From Spirochaetaceae bacterium (GTDB lineage: Bacteria > Spirochaetota > Spirochaetia > Treponematales > Breznakiellaceae): a stretch of DNA of 21,846 nt. Shown here one piece after another: positions 1 to 7,687 of the stretch. Position 1 is the first letter of the stretch. Each line of letters starts with the position of its first letter. Under the pieces are notes generated by a model, which did no database searches, had not been told where the DNA came from, and worked only from the letters and a program-made list of their open reading frames with translations. Location of the stretch: the NCBI GenBank assembly GCA_031278935.1, contig JAITJK010000196.1, positions 1 through 21,846 of the forward strand. Reading direction: 5' to 3'. Both the position numbers and the translations under genes were made by a program.

Positions 1-355
1 CGTCAATAAACGCGGCGATGCCTCCCTGTTTTTGGGCCTCCGCAATGGCATGCAAGGCCAAGGTGGTCTTGCCGGAGGATTCGGGCCCATAAATCTCGAT
101 GATGCGTCCCCGGGGGTACCCTCCTATCCCCAAGGCCTCATCCAGCAGAATGGAACCCGAAGGAATAGCCTCGATCCCCGCCGCGCTGGTATGGGTTCCC
201 AGCTTCATAAGAGAGCCTGAACCAAACTGTTTCTCAATCTGGAGCCGGGCGGCTTCCAGGGCCTGTTCCCGTTCTTCCATCGACCCAGGGCCCGATCGCC
301 TGGCCTTGTCCATACCGGTTTCCCGGGATTTTTCGTTTTTTGCCGTATCGGTCAT
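1..355 (-). CDS. recA: RecA recombinase, N-terminal part (cut by window edge)
   Basis: This is the first 118 codons of RecA, the ATP-dependent strand-exchange protein of homologous recombination, which also drives the SOS response where LexA is present. The start is the ATG at 355-353, preceded by an AAAGGTGG ribosome binding site. After a variable charged N-terminus (MTDTAKNEKSRETG), the conserved helix reads EREQALEAARLQIEKQFG, followed by GSLMKLG, the IPSGSILLDEALG segment, and GGYPRGRIIEIYGPESSGKT containing the Walker A motif GPESSGKT. An internal Met at codon 15 is a possible alternative start, but it is not obviously preceded by a ribosome binding site. The rest of the gene lies left of the window. 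Its promoter is listed separately. Identity is secure from the Walker A region; the catalytic core beyond it cannot be checked. Confidence 0.96.
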   Translation of the reverse strand, partial: MTDTAKNEKSRETGMDKARRSGPGSMEEREQALEAARLQIEKQFGSGSLMKLGTHTSAAGIEAIPSGSILLDEALGIGGYPRGRIIEIYGPESSGKTTLALHAIAEAQKQGGIAAFID

Positions 356-456
356 CTTTGCCACCTTTTTCCCTCTCCCTTATGTATGGCGGCGATATGA
401 CTACTGCTTTATTACGCCGTTCATTTTTTCATTTTTCTGCTTTGATCCCTACGTCA

Positions 457-485
457 GTATTAAGAAGACCCTTGGTCCGTGTCAA
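457..485 (-). promoter_or_regulatory. Sigma-70-type promoter of recA
   Basis: On the minus strand a perfect TTGACA -35 box (485-480) is followed, after exactly 17 bases, by TAATAC (462-457). Shifting by one base gives AATACT, an equally acceptable -10. It predicts a transcript starting near 450 and a leader of about 95 bases before the recA ATG. I did not see a convincing LexA palindrome beside it. Confidence 0.55.
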
Positions 486-529
486 GCGTCCGCTTGAGGA
501 GTCACAGCCTAAGAAAAAATAGAAGCGCC

Positions 530-559
530 TTGAACAGGGGGACCGTCTTAGCGCATACT
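530..559 (+). promoter_or_regulatory. Possible promoter of the flotillin operon
   Basis: TTGAAC at 530-535 and CATACT at 554-559 are 18 bases apart on the plus strand; each matches the consensus in four of six positions. The predicted start near 566 would fall only a few bases before the ATG at 570, giving an almost leaderless message. This agrees with the absence of a ribosome binding site there. The match is weak. Confidence 0.25.
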
Positions 560-569
560 TATCGAGTCT

Positions 570-1163
570 ATGGAAGCCCTTGTTATCATTTATGGAGCCT
601 TGAGTGTATTCGGTTTTGGCGTTACCGCAGCGGATTTTTGCGGTATCCTGGATAACCTCAAAGACGCCGGTCCGGGGGATGCCGCAAACGGGGTCCAGGA
701 TACGGAAGCTGGTTCCTTACTGGCGTCGGGGGATCCGGCGATAACGGCTCTGAGCAAGGTCCTAGGGAGCCTGCGAAACGCGGTCTATTTTGCCTTAGGC
801 GCTGGGCCTACGGGCCTGTTTGCCCTGTTTTCCGGGTATAGCCCGGGTAAAACCCTGCTTTTGAGCAGCGCCGTTGGGTCGGGAGTATTGCTTATGGCCC
901 ATCTTTTGCGGAAAACCTTGCGCCGAGAATTGGATTCTTCCCTCAAACCGGAGGAATTGATCCTGGCTAAGGGGGTGATTACCGTAGCTGTAGCCCCCGG
1001 AGCCGGAGGAAAGGCTGCGGTACGTCAATTCGGCAGGGAAACCGAGGTCTTTGTACGCTCCCAGGACGGGGTTTCCTCCTTTACCAAGGGATCGCCGGTG
1101 TGCATCGTGGATTTTGACGAGAGCTGGTATTACATCGTATCAGCCCAAGAAACAGGCCAATAG
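570..1163 (+). CDS. NfeD/YqiJ-like membrane protein with C-terminal OB-like domain
   Basis: A 197-residue integral membrane protein. Hydrophobic segments are visible at about residues 3-23, 68-90 and 94-113. They are followed by a soluble C-terminal part (about 128-192) rich in alternating hydrophobic residues, with the VFVRSQDG and KGSPVCIVDFDESWYYIV stretches typical of the OB-fold at the end of NfeD/YqiJ-type proteins. Those proteins are commonly encoded next to flotillins and are thought to act with them in membrane microdomains. Here a flotillin-family gene starts 9 bases downstream, which supports the call. An in-frame TAG at 549-551 limits upstream extension, and the ATG at 570 has no clear ribosome binding site, unlike the next two genes. 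The family assignment rests on architecture and context rather than a signature motif. Confidence 0.7.
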   Translation: MEALVIIYGALSVFGFGVTAADFCGILDNLKDAGPGDAANGVQDTEAGSLLASGDPAITALSKVLGSLRNAVYFALGAGPTGLFALFSGYSPGKTLLLSSAVGSGVLLMAHLLRKTLRRELDSSLKPEELILAKGVITVAVAPGAGGKAAVRQFGRETEVFVRSQDGVSSFTKGSPVCIVDFDESWYYIVSAQETGQ

Positions 1164-1172
1164 GAGAACGCT

Positions 1173-2504
1173 ATGTATATGAGTAACCTCATGGAGAGCC
1201 TTATCTTCGGCGCCTTAGGGGTCGGGGCGTTTATCGCCTTTATCGGAATCATCAAGGTCTGTATTCGAGTGAGCCACCCGGATCAGATACTGGTGATTAC
1301 CGGGAAGAAAACCAAGCGTCAGGGCCGGTCCTTCGGGTTCTCCGTAAATCGGGGCCGGGCGCTGGTGATCCCTTATTTTCAGGCCCTGGGGACGCTGAAC
1401 CTGGAGGTGTTTCCTATCTCGGTACGGATCGAGGGGGTGAACAGCGCTAACGGCATCACGGTGGGAGCCGATGCCACGGCCTGCGTATGTATTGACGATG
1501 ATGACGAGGCTATGCTGTACAGCGCCGTGGAACGGCTTATGGGGAAGAATACCCAGCAGATTCACGACCAGGTGCAGCAGACCTTGGTGGGGAATTTCCG
1601 GGGGGCCTTGAACAAGGCCACGCCCCTACAGGCCATCGGCATGGAAGACGCCGGAGAAGAGGGGGATGAGGGGAATCGAGGGGAGCGGGCCCAGTTTCGG
1701 GGAGAGCTCCTTTCGGACATCAATGGGGATCTCCGGTCGTTTGGTATGAAAGTGGTGTCCGTGTCGCTGCAAAAGATTTGGGATACCTCGAATTATATCG
1801 CCAATCTGGCCCAGAAGACCCTGGCGGAGAAGCGCCGGCAAGTGGAAATCGAAGAATCTCGCCTTAAAGCTATCGCGGATCAGGCGGAAAGCGAGGCCCA
1901 TAAACGGGTGGCGGTGGCGAAAAACCAGGCTGATGAGGCCATCATCGCCGCCAGGCAGGAGCTTGAGGTATACCGAAGAGAATCCGCCGGGCGGATCGCC
2001 GAGGCGAAGTTCACCGCAGACCAGGCAATCGCTGAGGCGGCCAATGCCGGGGAAGCGGCGGTACAAGCCATGCTGGTGGAGTTGCAGAAACTCAAAAACC
2101 GCACTGCCGTTACGCTGGAAGCCGAGGCCCGGGAAGAAGAAGCCCGTATCTTGGCCTCCGGGGAGAGCGCCGCAGTGGAGCTCCTGCAATCCGCCCGGAA
2201 CGATATCCTTAAGAAAAAAGCGGAACTCCTGGGGCGGTACGGAGACGACGCCTCGAGCGTCATATTTCTTACGCAAAAACTGCCGATCCTCTTTGAGCAT
2301 TACGCGGCGGCAGCAGCCGTTGCTTCAGTGGACACCTATATTGCCATGGACGATGCGGAGGGCTTTTCCGGCGCGGTAAACCGGGGCCCTCGGGCTTTCG
2401 CGGATTTTCTCAAAACCTTCAGCGACGCCCTGGGGGTGGACGTGAAAACCTTGGCCATGCTGCCTGAGCCGGGGCAAAAGATTACTCAAGGAGGCGGGGT
2501 ATGA
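1173..2504 (+). CDS. SPFH/flotillin-family protein (first of two)
   Basis: A 443-residue protein with one N-terminal membrane segment (about residues 10-28), an SPFH (band 7) domain running from the VSHPDQILVITGKK segment to about residue 205, and a long Ala/Glu/Lys/Arg-rich coiled coil (about 210-340) with the EAxxEA heptad pattern of flotillins. The C-terminal 100 residues are less regular. Flotillins oligomerise on the inner face of the cytoplasmic membrane and organise membrane microdomains; YqiK of E. coli and FloT of Bacillus are relatives. An acidic insert (EDAGEEGDEGNRGE) near residue 152 interrupts the SPFH domain. The start is fixed by AGGAG six bases upstream. It overlaps the next gene by four bases (ATGA), so the two are probably translationally coupled and the products may assemble together. 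Confidence 0.85.
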   Translation: MYMSNLMESLIFGALGVGAFIAFIGIIKVCIRVSHPDQILVITGKKTKRQGRSFGFSVNRGRALVIPYFQALGTLNLEVFPISVRIEGVNSANGITVGADATACVCIDDDDEAMLYSAVERLMGKNTQQIHDQVQQTLVGNFRGALNKATPLQAIGMEDAGEEGDEGNRGERAQFRGELLSDINGDLRSFGMKVVSVSLQKIWDTSNYIANLAQKTLAEKRRQVEIEESRLKAIADQAESEAHKRVAVAKNQADEAIIAARQELEVYRRESAGRIAEAKFTADQAIAEAANAGEAAVQAMLVELQKLKNRTAVTLEAEAREEEARILASGESAAVELLQSARNDILKKKAELLGRYGDDASSVIFLTQKLPILFEHYAAAAAVASVDTYIAMDDAEGFSGAVNRGPRAFADFLKTFSDALGVDVKTLAMLPEPGQKITQGGGV

Positions 2505-3760
2505 TCATCTTTGTTACGGTTCTTGGGGCCTTGATCGGGATTACGATCCTCATACAACTTTTGACCAACATGAAAATCGTGGGGGGGAATGAATTAGGGG
2601 TGATTACCGGTTCCGGGGGATCCAAGGGCTTTCGGACCTTTTCCGGGGGCCGGGCCTTTATTATCCCGGTGTTGCAGCGGTTCAGCAAGTTCGATCTCAC
2701 CCCGATCACTATCGAAGTAGTGGTGGATTCCGCCATTGCCGCAGGGATTGTGCCCCTGAATGTAAAGGCTACGGTTTCTTTTGCCATTGCGGGTACTGAG
2801 GCGGGGCGGTCCCATGCGGTTACCCGCATTCTGGACTTGGCGGCCAACCGGGAGCAGCTTGCGAAAATAGCCGGGGATGTGATTGAGGGGCATCTTCGGG
2901 ACTCCATTGCCAGCATGACCCCGGAACAGGTGATGAAAGACAAGGATACCCTGGTGGCTACGATGATTCAGGTCTGCAAGAGCGACTTGGAGAACCTGGG
3001 CCTGGAAATTACTACCATGAATATTGCCGATGTAGACGACCACCGGCTGCCGGCGGTCAAGGAACCGGACCTGTATATTGCCCTGCTTAAGCGGATTCAG
3101 TCGGCTCATGCGGCGACTAAGGCCCGGGAAGCTCAAGCCGAGGCCCTATCTGCGGCGGCGGAACAAGCCGAGGCCCGGCGAGCGGAGACCGAGGTGAAGC
3201 AGCTCCGGAACGCCCTGGAGCAGCTGAAGGCGGAAGTCCGGGTGTGCTTGGCCGAGGAGACCCAGCGGCAGACCGTGGGGGTAGAACAGGCAGCGGCCAA
3301 TGCCCGGGCCCGAGTGGCGGGGATTACTGCGGAACTGGAAGCGGAAAAGCAGAACATTGCCCAGCTTAAGAACCGATATCAGGCGGAGATTATCACCCCG
3401 GCGCTGGCCACCCGGGACAAAGCCGTTCTTAAGGCCAAGGCAGAGGTCTCCTCGTGGTATGCCGTAGCCCAGGCGGAAATAACCCAGTTGGAAGTTACCC
3501 TCAAGACCATGCAAGCGGCCCAAGGGGAAGCCCGCCGGGCCTGGCTCATTGATAATGTGGAAGCTCTTTTCGCGCCCTTTGCCCAAACCCTCACCCATTA
3601 CCCTGCGGGCCGTCTTTCGGTGATTACCGGCGCCGGGAAAACGGATACCGCCCCCTTGTCGGCCATTCATCCCAATGCCCTAGCCTCGGCCCGAGATGAC
3701 CTCATCGCTGGGGCATTGGCGGGTCTTTCGAAACAAAAGCCCCCTGCCCCGGAGGCGTAG
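2501..3760 (+). CDS. SPFH/flotillin-family protein (second of two)
   Basis: A 419-residue SPFH protein. It has an N-terminal hydrophobic segment (residues 2-22), an SPFH domain that begins at NELGVITGSGG and continues through TPITIEVVVDSA and the AKIAGDVIEGHLRDSIASMT stretch to about residue 190, then a coiled coil (about 205-350) very rich in Ala, Glu, Gln and Arg. The tail (KQKPPAPEA) is short. The start has a near-perfect AAGGAGG site six bases upstream and lies inside the stop of the preceding flotillin. It is clearly divergent from that neighbour, so the pair is an old duplication or a functional heteromer rather than a recent copy. A regulatory or membrane-scaffold role is inferred from the family only. 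Confidence 0.85.
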   Translation: MIIFVTVLGALIGITILIQLLTNMKIVGGNELGVITGSGGSKGFRTFSGGRAFIIPVLQRFSKFDLTPITIEVVVDSAIAAGIVPLNVKATVSFAIAGTEAGRSHAVTRILDLAANREQLAKIAGDVIEGHLRDSIASMTPEQVMKDKDTLVATMIQVCKSDLENLGLEITTMNIADVDDHRLPAVKEPDLYIALLKRIQSAHAATKAREAQAEALSAAAEQAEARRAETEVKQLRNALEQLKAEVRVCLAEETQRQTVGVEQAAANARARVAGITAELEAEKQNIAQLKNRYQAEIITPALATRDKAVLKAKAEVSSWYAVAQAEITQLEVTLKTMQAAQGEARRAWLIDNVEALFAPFAQTLTHYPAGRLSVITGAGKTDTAPLSAIHPNALASARDDLIAGALAGLSKQKPPAPEA

Positions 3761-3822
3761 TAGGGGGTACGGGCTTAGTCCCTTCGTTCCTACCCCTATC
3801 GAGGCGCGTACGTATCAAGGCC

Positions 3823-3863
3823 GGAGGACCGTCTGCTGGGGTCTGACCCCAGCCCCGTCCTCC
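3823..3863. terminator. Long palindromic hairpin between convergent genes
   Basis: A perfect 19-base palindrome (3835-3853, arms GCTGGGGTC and GACCCCAGC around one T) is flanked by a second pair of arms, GGAGGAC at 3823-3829 and GTCCTCC at 3857-3863. It lies between the stop of the second flotillin gene and the stop of pheS, so RNA from either direction would fold into a strong hairpin. No long T-run follows on either strand, so it is either a factor-dependent or bidirectional terminator, or a REP-like repeat; the core recurs elsewhere in the window. Confidence 0.5.
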
Positions 3864-3885
3864 TACCACCACGGCCAAGCAGGAC

Positions 3886-5484
3886 TTACGTCTCCACAGC
3901 AGGTGGCGGCAGGTGGCGGCGGAGGCGTACCTGTTCGAGATCATAGCTAAAGAGGTCCCGCAGGTCCTTAAGCCCCAGGGCCATGAGCGCCATGCGGTCT
4001 ATGCCGATGCCCCAGGCCGCTACCGGAACCTGGACCCCCAAGGAGGCGGTAACTTCAGAACGAAATATCCCCGAACCCCCCAGCTCAAACCAGCCGAGGA
4101 CCGGATGCTTGATGTGAACCTCCACCGAGGGCTCGGTAAAGGGAAAGTACCCGGGCACGTACTTGACTTCTTTGGCCCCAGCCACTTCCCGGGCAAATAA
4201 GTCCAGAAAGCCCAAAAGGGTCTTGAGGTTTACCCCCTCACCCAGGACAATTCCCTCGGTCTGGTAGAAGTCTGAAAGATGGGTGGCATCCACCCGGTCA
4301 TAGCGAAAACAGCGGACAATGCCGAAGTATTTACCGGGAATAGCGGCTTTCGGGAGGGTTTTGGCGGAAAGCACCGTCCCCTGGCTACGAAGGATGAGGC
4401 GGCGGGTAAACTCCCGGTCAAAGGTGTAGTTCCAGCCTCGGCTTCCAGTGGCGCCACCGTTTTCATGGGCTGCGGCTACCTGACTGAGCCAGGGTTCGGC
4501 AATGGCCGCTGCGTGGGTGGGCGCGGCCAGATGATAGACGTCATGAATATCCCGGGCGGAATGAAACTGAGGCATAAACAAGGCATCAGAATTCCAAAAT
4601 TCCGTTTCCACCAAGGGCCCATCAAATTCCTCAAAACCCAGGGATACGAGCTTGTCCTTGACTTCCTCGATGAATTGAGTGTAAGGATTGGGCCGACCCA
4701 CCATGAGCCGGGCCGGAGGAACTTGCATATTATAAGATCGGAAGGATTTGTTCTTCCAGGATCCCTGAGCCAACATTTCCATCGTGAGGGTCCCAATCTC
4801 ATCCCCCGTGATGCCCGCTTCTTCCAAGGCCTGAGCCAGGGCGTCCCGGTTAGCCCTGTCCGTAGGGCCTTGAGTAAAACCGAAAACTACCCGCTCCCGG
4901 TTTATTTCCCGGAAAGGCGATGCCCCCGCGCCGCGCTTTTTCGCAAGCCCCTTCATAAGGGCCTGTTCTGCGTGGGATAACTCCGTAACAGCCAGTACGC
5001 CCTCATGGGCAACAGCGGCTTTACTTAAAAGACCGTGAACCAGGGCCGCCTGTTCCTCGGCTTTAGTAGATTCAAGGAACCGAACCTGTTTATCCTCATC
5101 CATACTCAAGGCGCCTAACCTGGCCAGGTTCCCAAAGGCGCTCCCGGCCTCTTTCGTATCCAGGGCCAGAGCCTGGGCAAGTTCCGGGAGTCCCTGAGGA
5201 ACCGACCCGTTCCTGACCAGGGCAAGGAGCCGCGCTTCAGGGGTTCCCTTTTCCTGCCATTCCCGGCCCAGGGCCGTCAATTCAAAGAACACCTGGGGTT
5301 CCCGGCGAATTTCCGCCACCACCCCCTTACCCGTAAGCCATGACAGGGCTTGGTTCCCGTTACCCGCCTTGAGATTGAGTTCCCGCTCCACCTGTTCGAT
5401 GGTGAGTTCGTCCCCCTGCCGATAGTGACGGATGATTTTCACCTCCAGGGGATGCAGGTTCTTCACCACGCTTTGCATATCCAT
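3886..5484 (-). CDS. pheS: Phenylalanyl-tRNA synthetase alpha subunit (archaeal/spirochaetal type)
   Basis: A 532-residue class II aminoacyl-tRNA synthetase subunit that, with PheT (not in the window), charges tRNA-Phe. The first 200 or so residues form winged-helix-like modules (HPLEVKIIRHYRQGDELTIE), the long N-terminus of the archaeal/eukaryotic type rather than the short coiled-coil arm of most bacteria. The catalytic core follows. It shows HPYT-equivalent GRPNPYTQFIEE, FDGPLVETEFWNSDALFMPQ, the histidine-rich FHSARDIHD, motif 2 CFRYDRVDATHLSDFYQTEG, and motif 3 near GWFELGGSGIFRSEV and AWGIGIDRMALMALG. The start ATG follows GAAGGAAAA. A second Met at codon 3 is possible. The last residues (HLPPPAVET) extend beyond the usual end and are encoded by a word also found after yicC. 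It lies 154 bases downstream of the leucine-rich-repeat gene on the same strand; no strong terminator was seen between them. Confidence 0.95.
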   Translation of the reverse strand: MDMQSVVKNLHPLEVKIIRHYRQGDELTIEQVERELNLKAGNGNQALSWLTGKGVVAEIRREPQVFFELTALGREWQEKGTPEARLLALVRNGSVPQGLPELAQALALDTKEAGSAFGNLARLGALSMDEDKQVRFLESTKAEEQAALVHGLLSKAAVAHEGVLAVTELSHAEQALMKGLAKKRGAGASPFREINRERVVFGFTQGPTDRANRDALAQALEEAGITGDEIGTLTMEMLAQGSWKNKSFRSYNMQVPPARLMVGRPNPYTQFIEEVKDKLVSLGFEEFDGPLVETEFWNSDALFMPQFHSARDIHDVYHLAAPTHAAAIAEPWLSQVAAAHENGGATGSRGWNYTFDREFTRRLILRSQGTVLSAKTLPKAAIPGKYFGIVRCFRYDRVDATHLSDFYQTEGIVLGEGVNLKTLLGFLDLFAREVAGAKEVKYVPGYFPFTEPSVEVHIKHPVLGWFELGGSGIFRSEVTASLGVQVPVAAWGIGIDRMALMALGLKDLRDLFSYDLEQVRLRRHLPPPAVET

Positions 5485-5638
5485 GTTCTATTTTCCTTCG
5501 TATGGGGAGCGTAGCCCCTTTCAGATACTTTGATAAGCGGATCAGCCTTTCGTTTAAGGGCACAACTACCCGCGTCCTTTAGATACGGCTCTCCCTCTAG
5601 AGGCTTTAACAGCCCTATCCCTAACCCCGGTACCTCCA

Positions 5639-7687
5639 CTAGGTCTCCGCAGCATCTGGCCAGGACAGTTGGACCTGGGGGCTGTTTTTGAACACCGAAT
5701 CTTCCACCGGGGTTTTTGGGGATAACTCCACGGTACCCAAGTCGGTACAATCCGCAAAGGCTTCGTACCCGACAGCGGTCAGGCTTTCAGGAAGACTTAC
5801 GGTGCGTAACGGCGTATGGGCAAAGGCCCAGTTTCCCAGCGAGGCAAGCCCTTCAGGAAGGGTCACGGTGTGTAAGGAAGTCCGGTAAAACGCCCGATCC
5901 TCGATAGCGGTAACCCCTGGGGGAATCGTATAGTGATAATCCCCTCGCCCTTTGGGATAGATAAGCAGGCGCTTGCGCGCTTTATCAAACAAAATTCCAT
6001 CCACTGCTGTAAAGTACCAATTTTCGGAGTCTACCGTAATCACGCGTAAGGTTTCGCTATCAAAGGCTAAATAATCGAGATCCTTAAGGCCAGAGGGGAG
6101 ATGCACCCGCTGTAAGGCCGTCCCGGCAAAGGCCTCTTTCCCGATAGTCAGAAGGCCTTCGGGAAAGTCCACTTCACCTAAAGGCGCCCCGAAAAAGGCC
6201 CGATCCCCGATAGCCATAAGGCTCGCAGGAAAGCTCACGGTGCGTAATCGCGTATGGGCAAAGACCGAATTCCCGATAACGGTAAGGCGTACAGGAATAT
6301 GCACCTGGCGCAATTTCGTATCCGCAAAAGCCGATTCCCCTATACTACTCAGGCTTTTAGGAAGGGTTACGGTGCGTAAGGGCGTCCCGGCAAAGGCCCG
6401 GGCCCCCAGATCCGTAAGACCTGCGGGGAGTTGCAGGGTGGTTAAAAGGGTTCCACTAAAGGCGTCTTCGCCGATAGCGGTCAGGCCAGGAGAGAACTGC
6501 ACGGTGCGTAAATCCGTCCCGGTAAATACCCGGTCCCCAATAGCGCTTAGACCCGCCGGGAGGATTATGGATCGTAATGCCGTCCGGTAAAAGGCCTCGT
6601 TCCCGATGGTCCTAAGATCGGGAGGAAAATGTACCTCGTATAAGGACGAATACTCAAACACCCGGTCTTCGATACTGGTAAGGCTCTCAGGGAGACTCAC
6701 GGTCTGTAATTGCGTATGGGCAAAGGCCCGATACCCGATAGTCCGTAGGCCATCGGGGAAGTTCACCGTATGGAGGGGCGTATAGGCAAAGGCCCGGTCC
6801 TCGATAGCGGTTAGCGTTTCGGGGAACTGCACCGCGAATAATGCCGTATGGGCAAAAGCCGATTTCCCGATAGTCCGTAGACCTTCAGGGAAGTTCACCT
6901 TCCGTAAGGACGTATACTCAAAGGCTCCCTCTCCTATAGCGGTAAGCCCTGGAGAGAGTTGCGCGGTGTGGAGGGGCGTCCGAGCAAAGGCCCCGTTCCC
7001 GATAGTGGTCAGGCTTTCGGGGAGGTTCACGGTAAGTAATTCCGTCGAGTAAAAGGCCTCGTTCCCGATAAGCTTAAGCCCTGAAGGAAAATGCACCGTG
7101 TGTAAGGGCGTATAAGCAAACACTCGGTCTTCGATACTGGTAAGGCTCTCAGGGAGACTCACGGTGTGTACTTGCGTATGGGCAAAAGCCCGGCACCCGA
7201 TAGTTTTAAGGCCATCGGGGAAGTTCACCGTGCGTAAAGGCGTATAGGCAAAGGCCCAGTCTCCCAGAGCGGAAAGGCTTTCGGGGAGATCTACCGTGCA
7301 TAATGCTGTATGGGCAAAGGCTGATTTCCCAATAGTGGTCAGACTTTTGGGAAAGTCCACAGTTCGCAAGGGCGTATGCTCAAAGGCTCCATCCCCGATA
7401 GTGGTCAGGCCTTTGGGGAAGTTCATGGTTCGTAAGAGCGTATGGGCAAAGGCCGATTTCCCAATAGTGGTCAGACTTTCGGGGAGGTTCACGGAGTGTA
7501 ATGCCGTCCGGTAAAAGGCCTCGTCCCCGATAGTGGTAACGCTTGCGGAGATACGCACCGAGTATATTTCCCTGAGGGCAAAGGCCCTTTCTCCTATCAC
7601 CTGAACCCCTAAGGGAATCTCTACTGAAACGGCGTTACCTCGGTACCGTACCAGTACGGTGTCTTCAATCAAAAAGTCATTATCCAT
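5639..7687 (-). CDS. TpLRR/BspA-type leucine-rich-repeat protein
   Basis: A 682-residue protein built almost wholly of leucine-rich repeats. From residue 21 to 548 there are 24 consecutive units of exactly 22 residues with the pattern tVxxPxxLtxIGxxAFxxTxLx. A 43-residue non-repeat island (about 549-591, with DGILFDKARKRLLIYPKG) follows, then three to four more units. This is the LRR_5 architecture of BspA and Treponema TpLRR proteins, which in several pathogens and commensals are surface ligands for host or bacterial partners. The island matches the conserved interruption of that family. No signal peptide or lipobox is visible at the N-terminus (MDNDFLIEDTVLVRYRG), so export is unproven and an intracellular role is possible. 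The ATG is preceded by GAGGATAGT. It overlaps a possible 68-codon ORF upstream. Confidence 0.9.
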   Translation of the reverse strand: MDNDFLIEDTVLVRYRGNAVSVEIPLGVQVIGERAFALREIYSVRISASVTTIGDEAFYRTALHSVNLPESLTTIGKSAFAHTLLRTMNFPKGLTTIGDGAFEHTPLRTVDFPKSLTTIGKSAFAHTALCTVDLPESLSALGDWAFAYTPLRTVNFPDGLKTIGCRAFAHTQVHTVSLPESLTSIEDRVFAYTPLHTVHFPSGLKLIGNEAFYSTELLTVNLPESLTTIGNGAFARTPLHTAQLSPGLTAIGEGAFEYTSLRKVNFPEGLRTIGKSAFAHTALFAVQFPETLTAIEDRAFAYTPLHTVNFPDGLRTIGYRAFAHTQLQTVSLPESLTSIEDRVFEYSSLYEVHFPPDLRTIGNEAFYRTALRSIILPAGLSAIGDRVFTGTDLRTVQFSPGLTAIGEDAFSGTLLTTLQLPAGLTDLGARAFAGTPLRTVTLPKSLSSIGESAFADTKLRQVHIPVRLTVIGNSVFAHTRLRTVSFPASLMAIGDRAFFGAPLGEVDFPEGLLTIGKEAFAGTALQRVHLPSGLKDLDYLAFDSETLRVITVDSENWYFTAVDGILFDKARKRLLIYPKGRGDYHYTIPPGVTAIEDRAFYRTSLHTVTLPEGLASLGNWAFAHTPLRTVSLPESLTAVGYEAFADCTDLGTVELSPKTPVEDSVFKNSPQVQLSWPDAAET
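6044..7627 (-). repeat. 24 tandem 66-bp units coding 22-residue leucine-rich repeats, with a 462-bp superrepeat
   Basis: The tandem array inside the leucine-rich-repeat gene. Units are 66 bp and uninterrupted. Seven consecutive units form a higher-order repeat of 462 bp: copies fall at about 7100-7561, 6638-7099 and 6176-6637, the third being most diverged. At DNA level the stretch at 7121-7162 is almost identical to 6659-6700, exactly 462 bases away. Matching units share odd residues, for example TSIEDRVF in units 7 and 14 and SPGLTAIGE in units 10 and 17. Confidence 0.85.

Noticed and set aside
1626..2300. A 224-codon open frame on the minus strand inside the first flotillin gene
   Set aside because: It is the shadow of a GC-rich coding frame; the plus-strand protein has a full SPFH domain and coiled coil, while the shadow has no recognisable motif.
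3696..3950. Open frames on both strands across the flotillin/pheS gap
   Set aside because: They run through the long palindrome and neighbouring gene ends, have no ribosome binding site, and their products are Arg/Pro/Gly-rich, as expected from GC-rich non-coding DNA.
5500..5520. Short GGGG/CCCC hairpin upstream of pheS as a T-box or attenuator
   Set aside because: Only four pairs, no T-box consensus and no T-run; no support for tRNA-sensing control.
5639..7687. CRISPR-like array, because of the regular 66-bp periodicity
   Set aside because: The repeats are tandem without unique spacers and keep one open frame encoding leucine-rich repeats.
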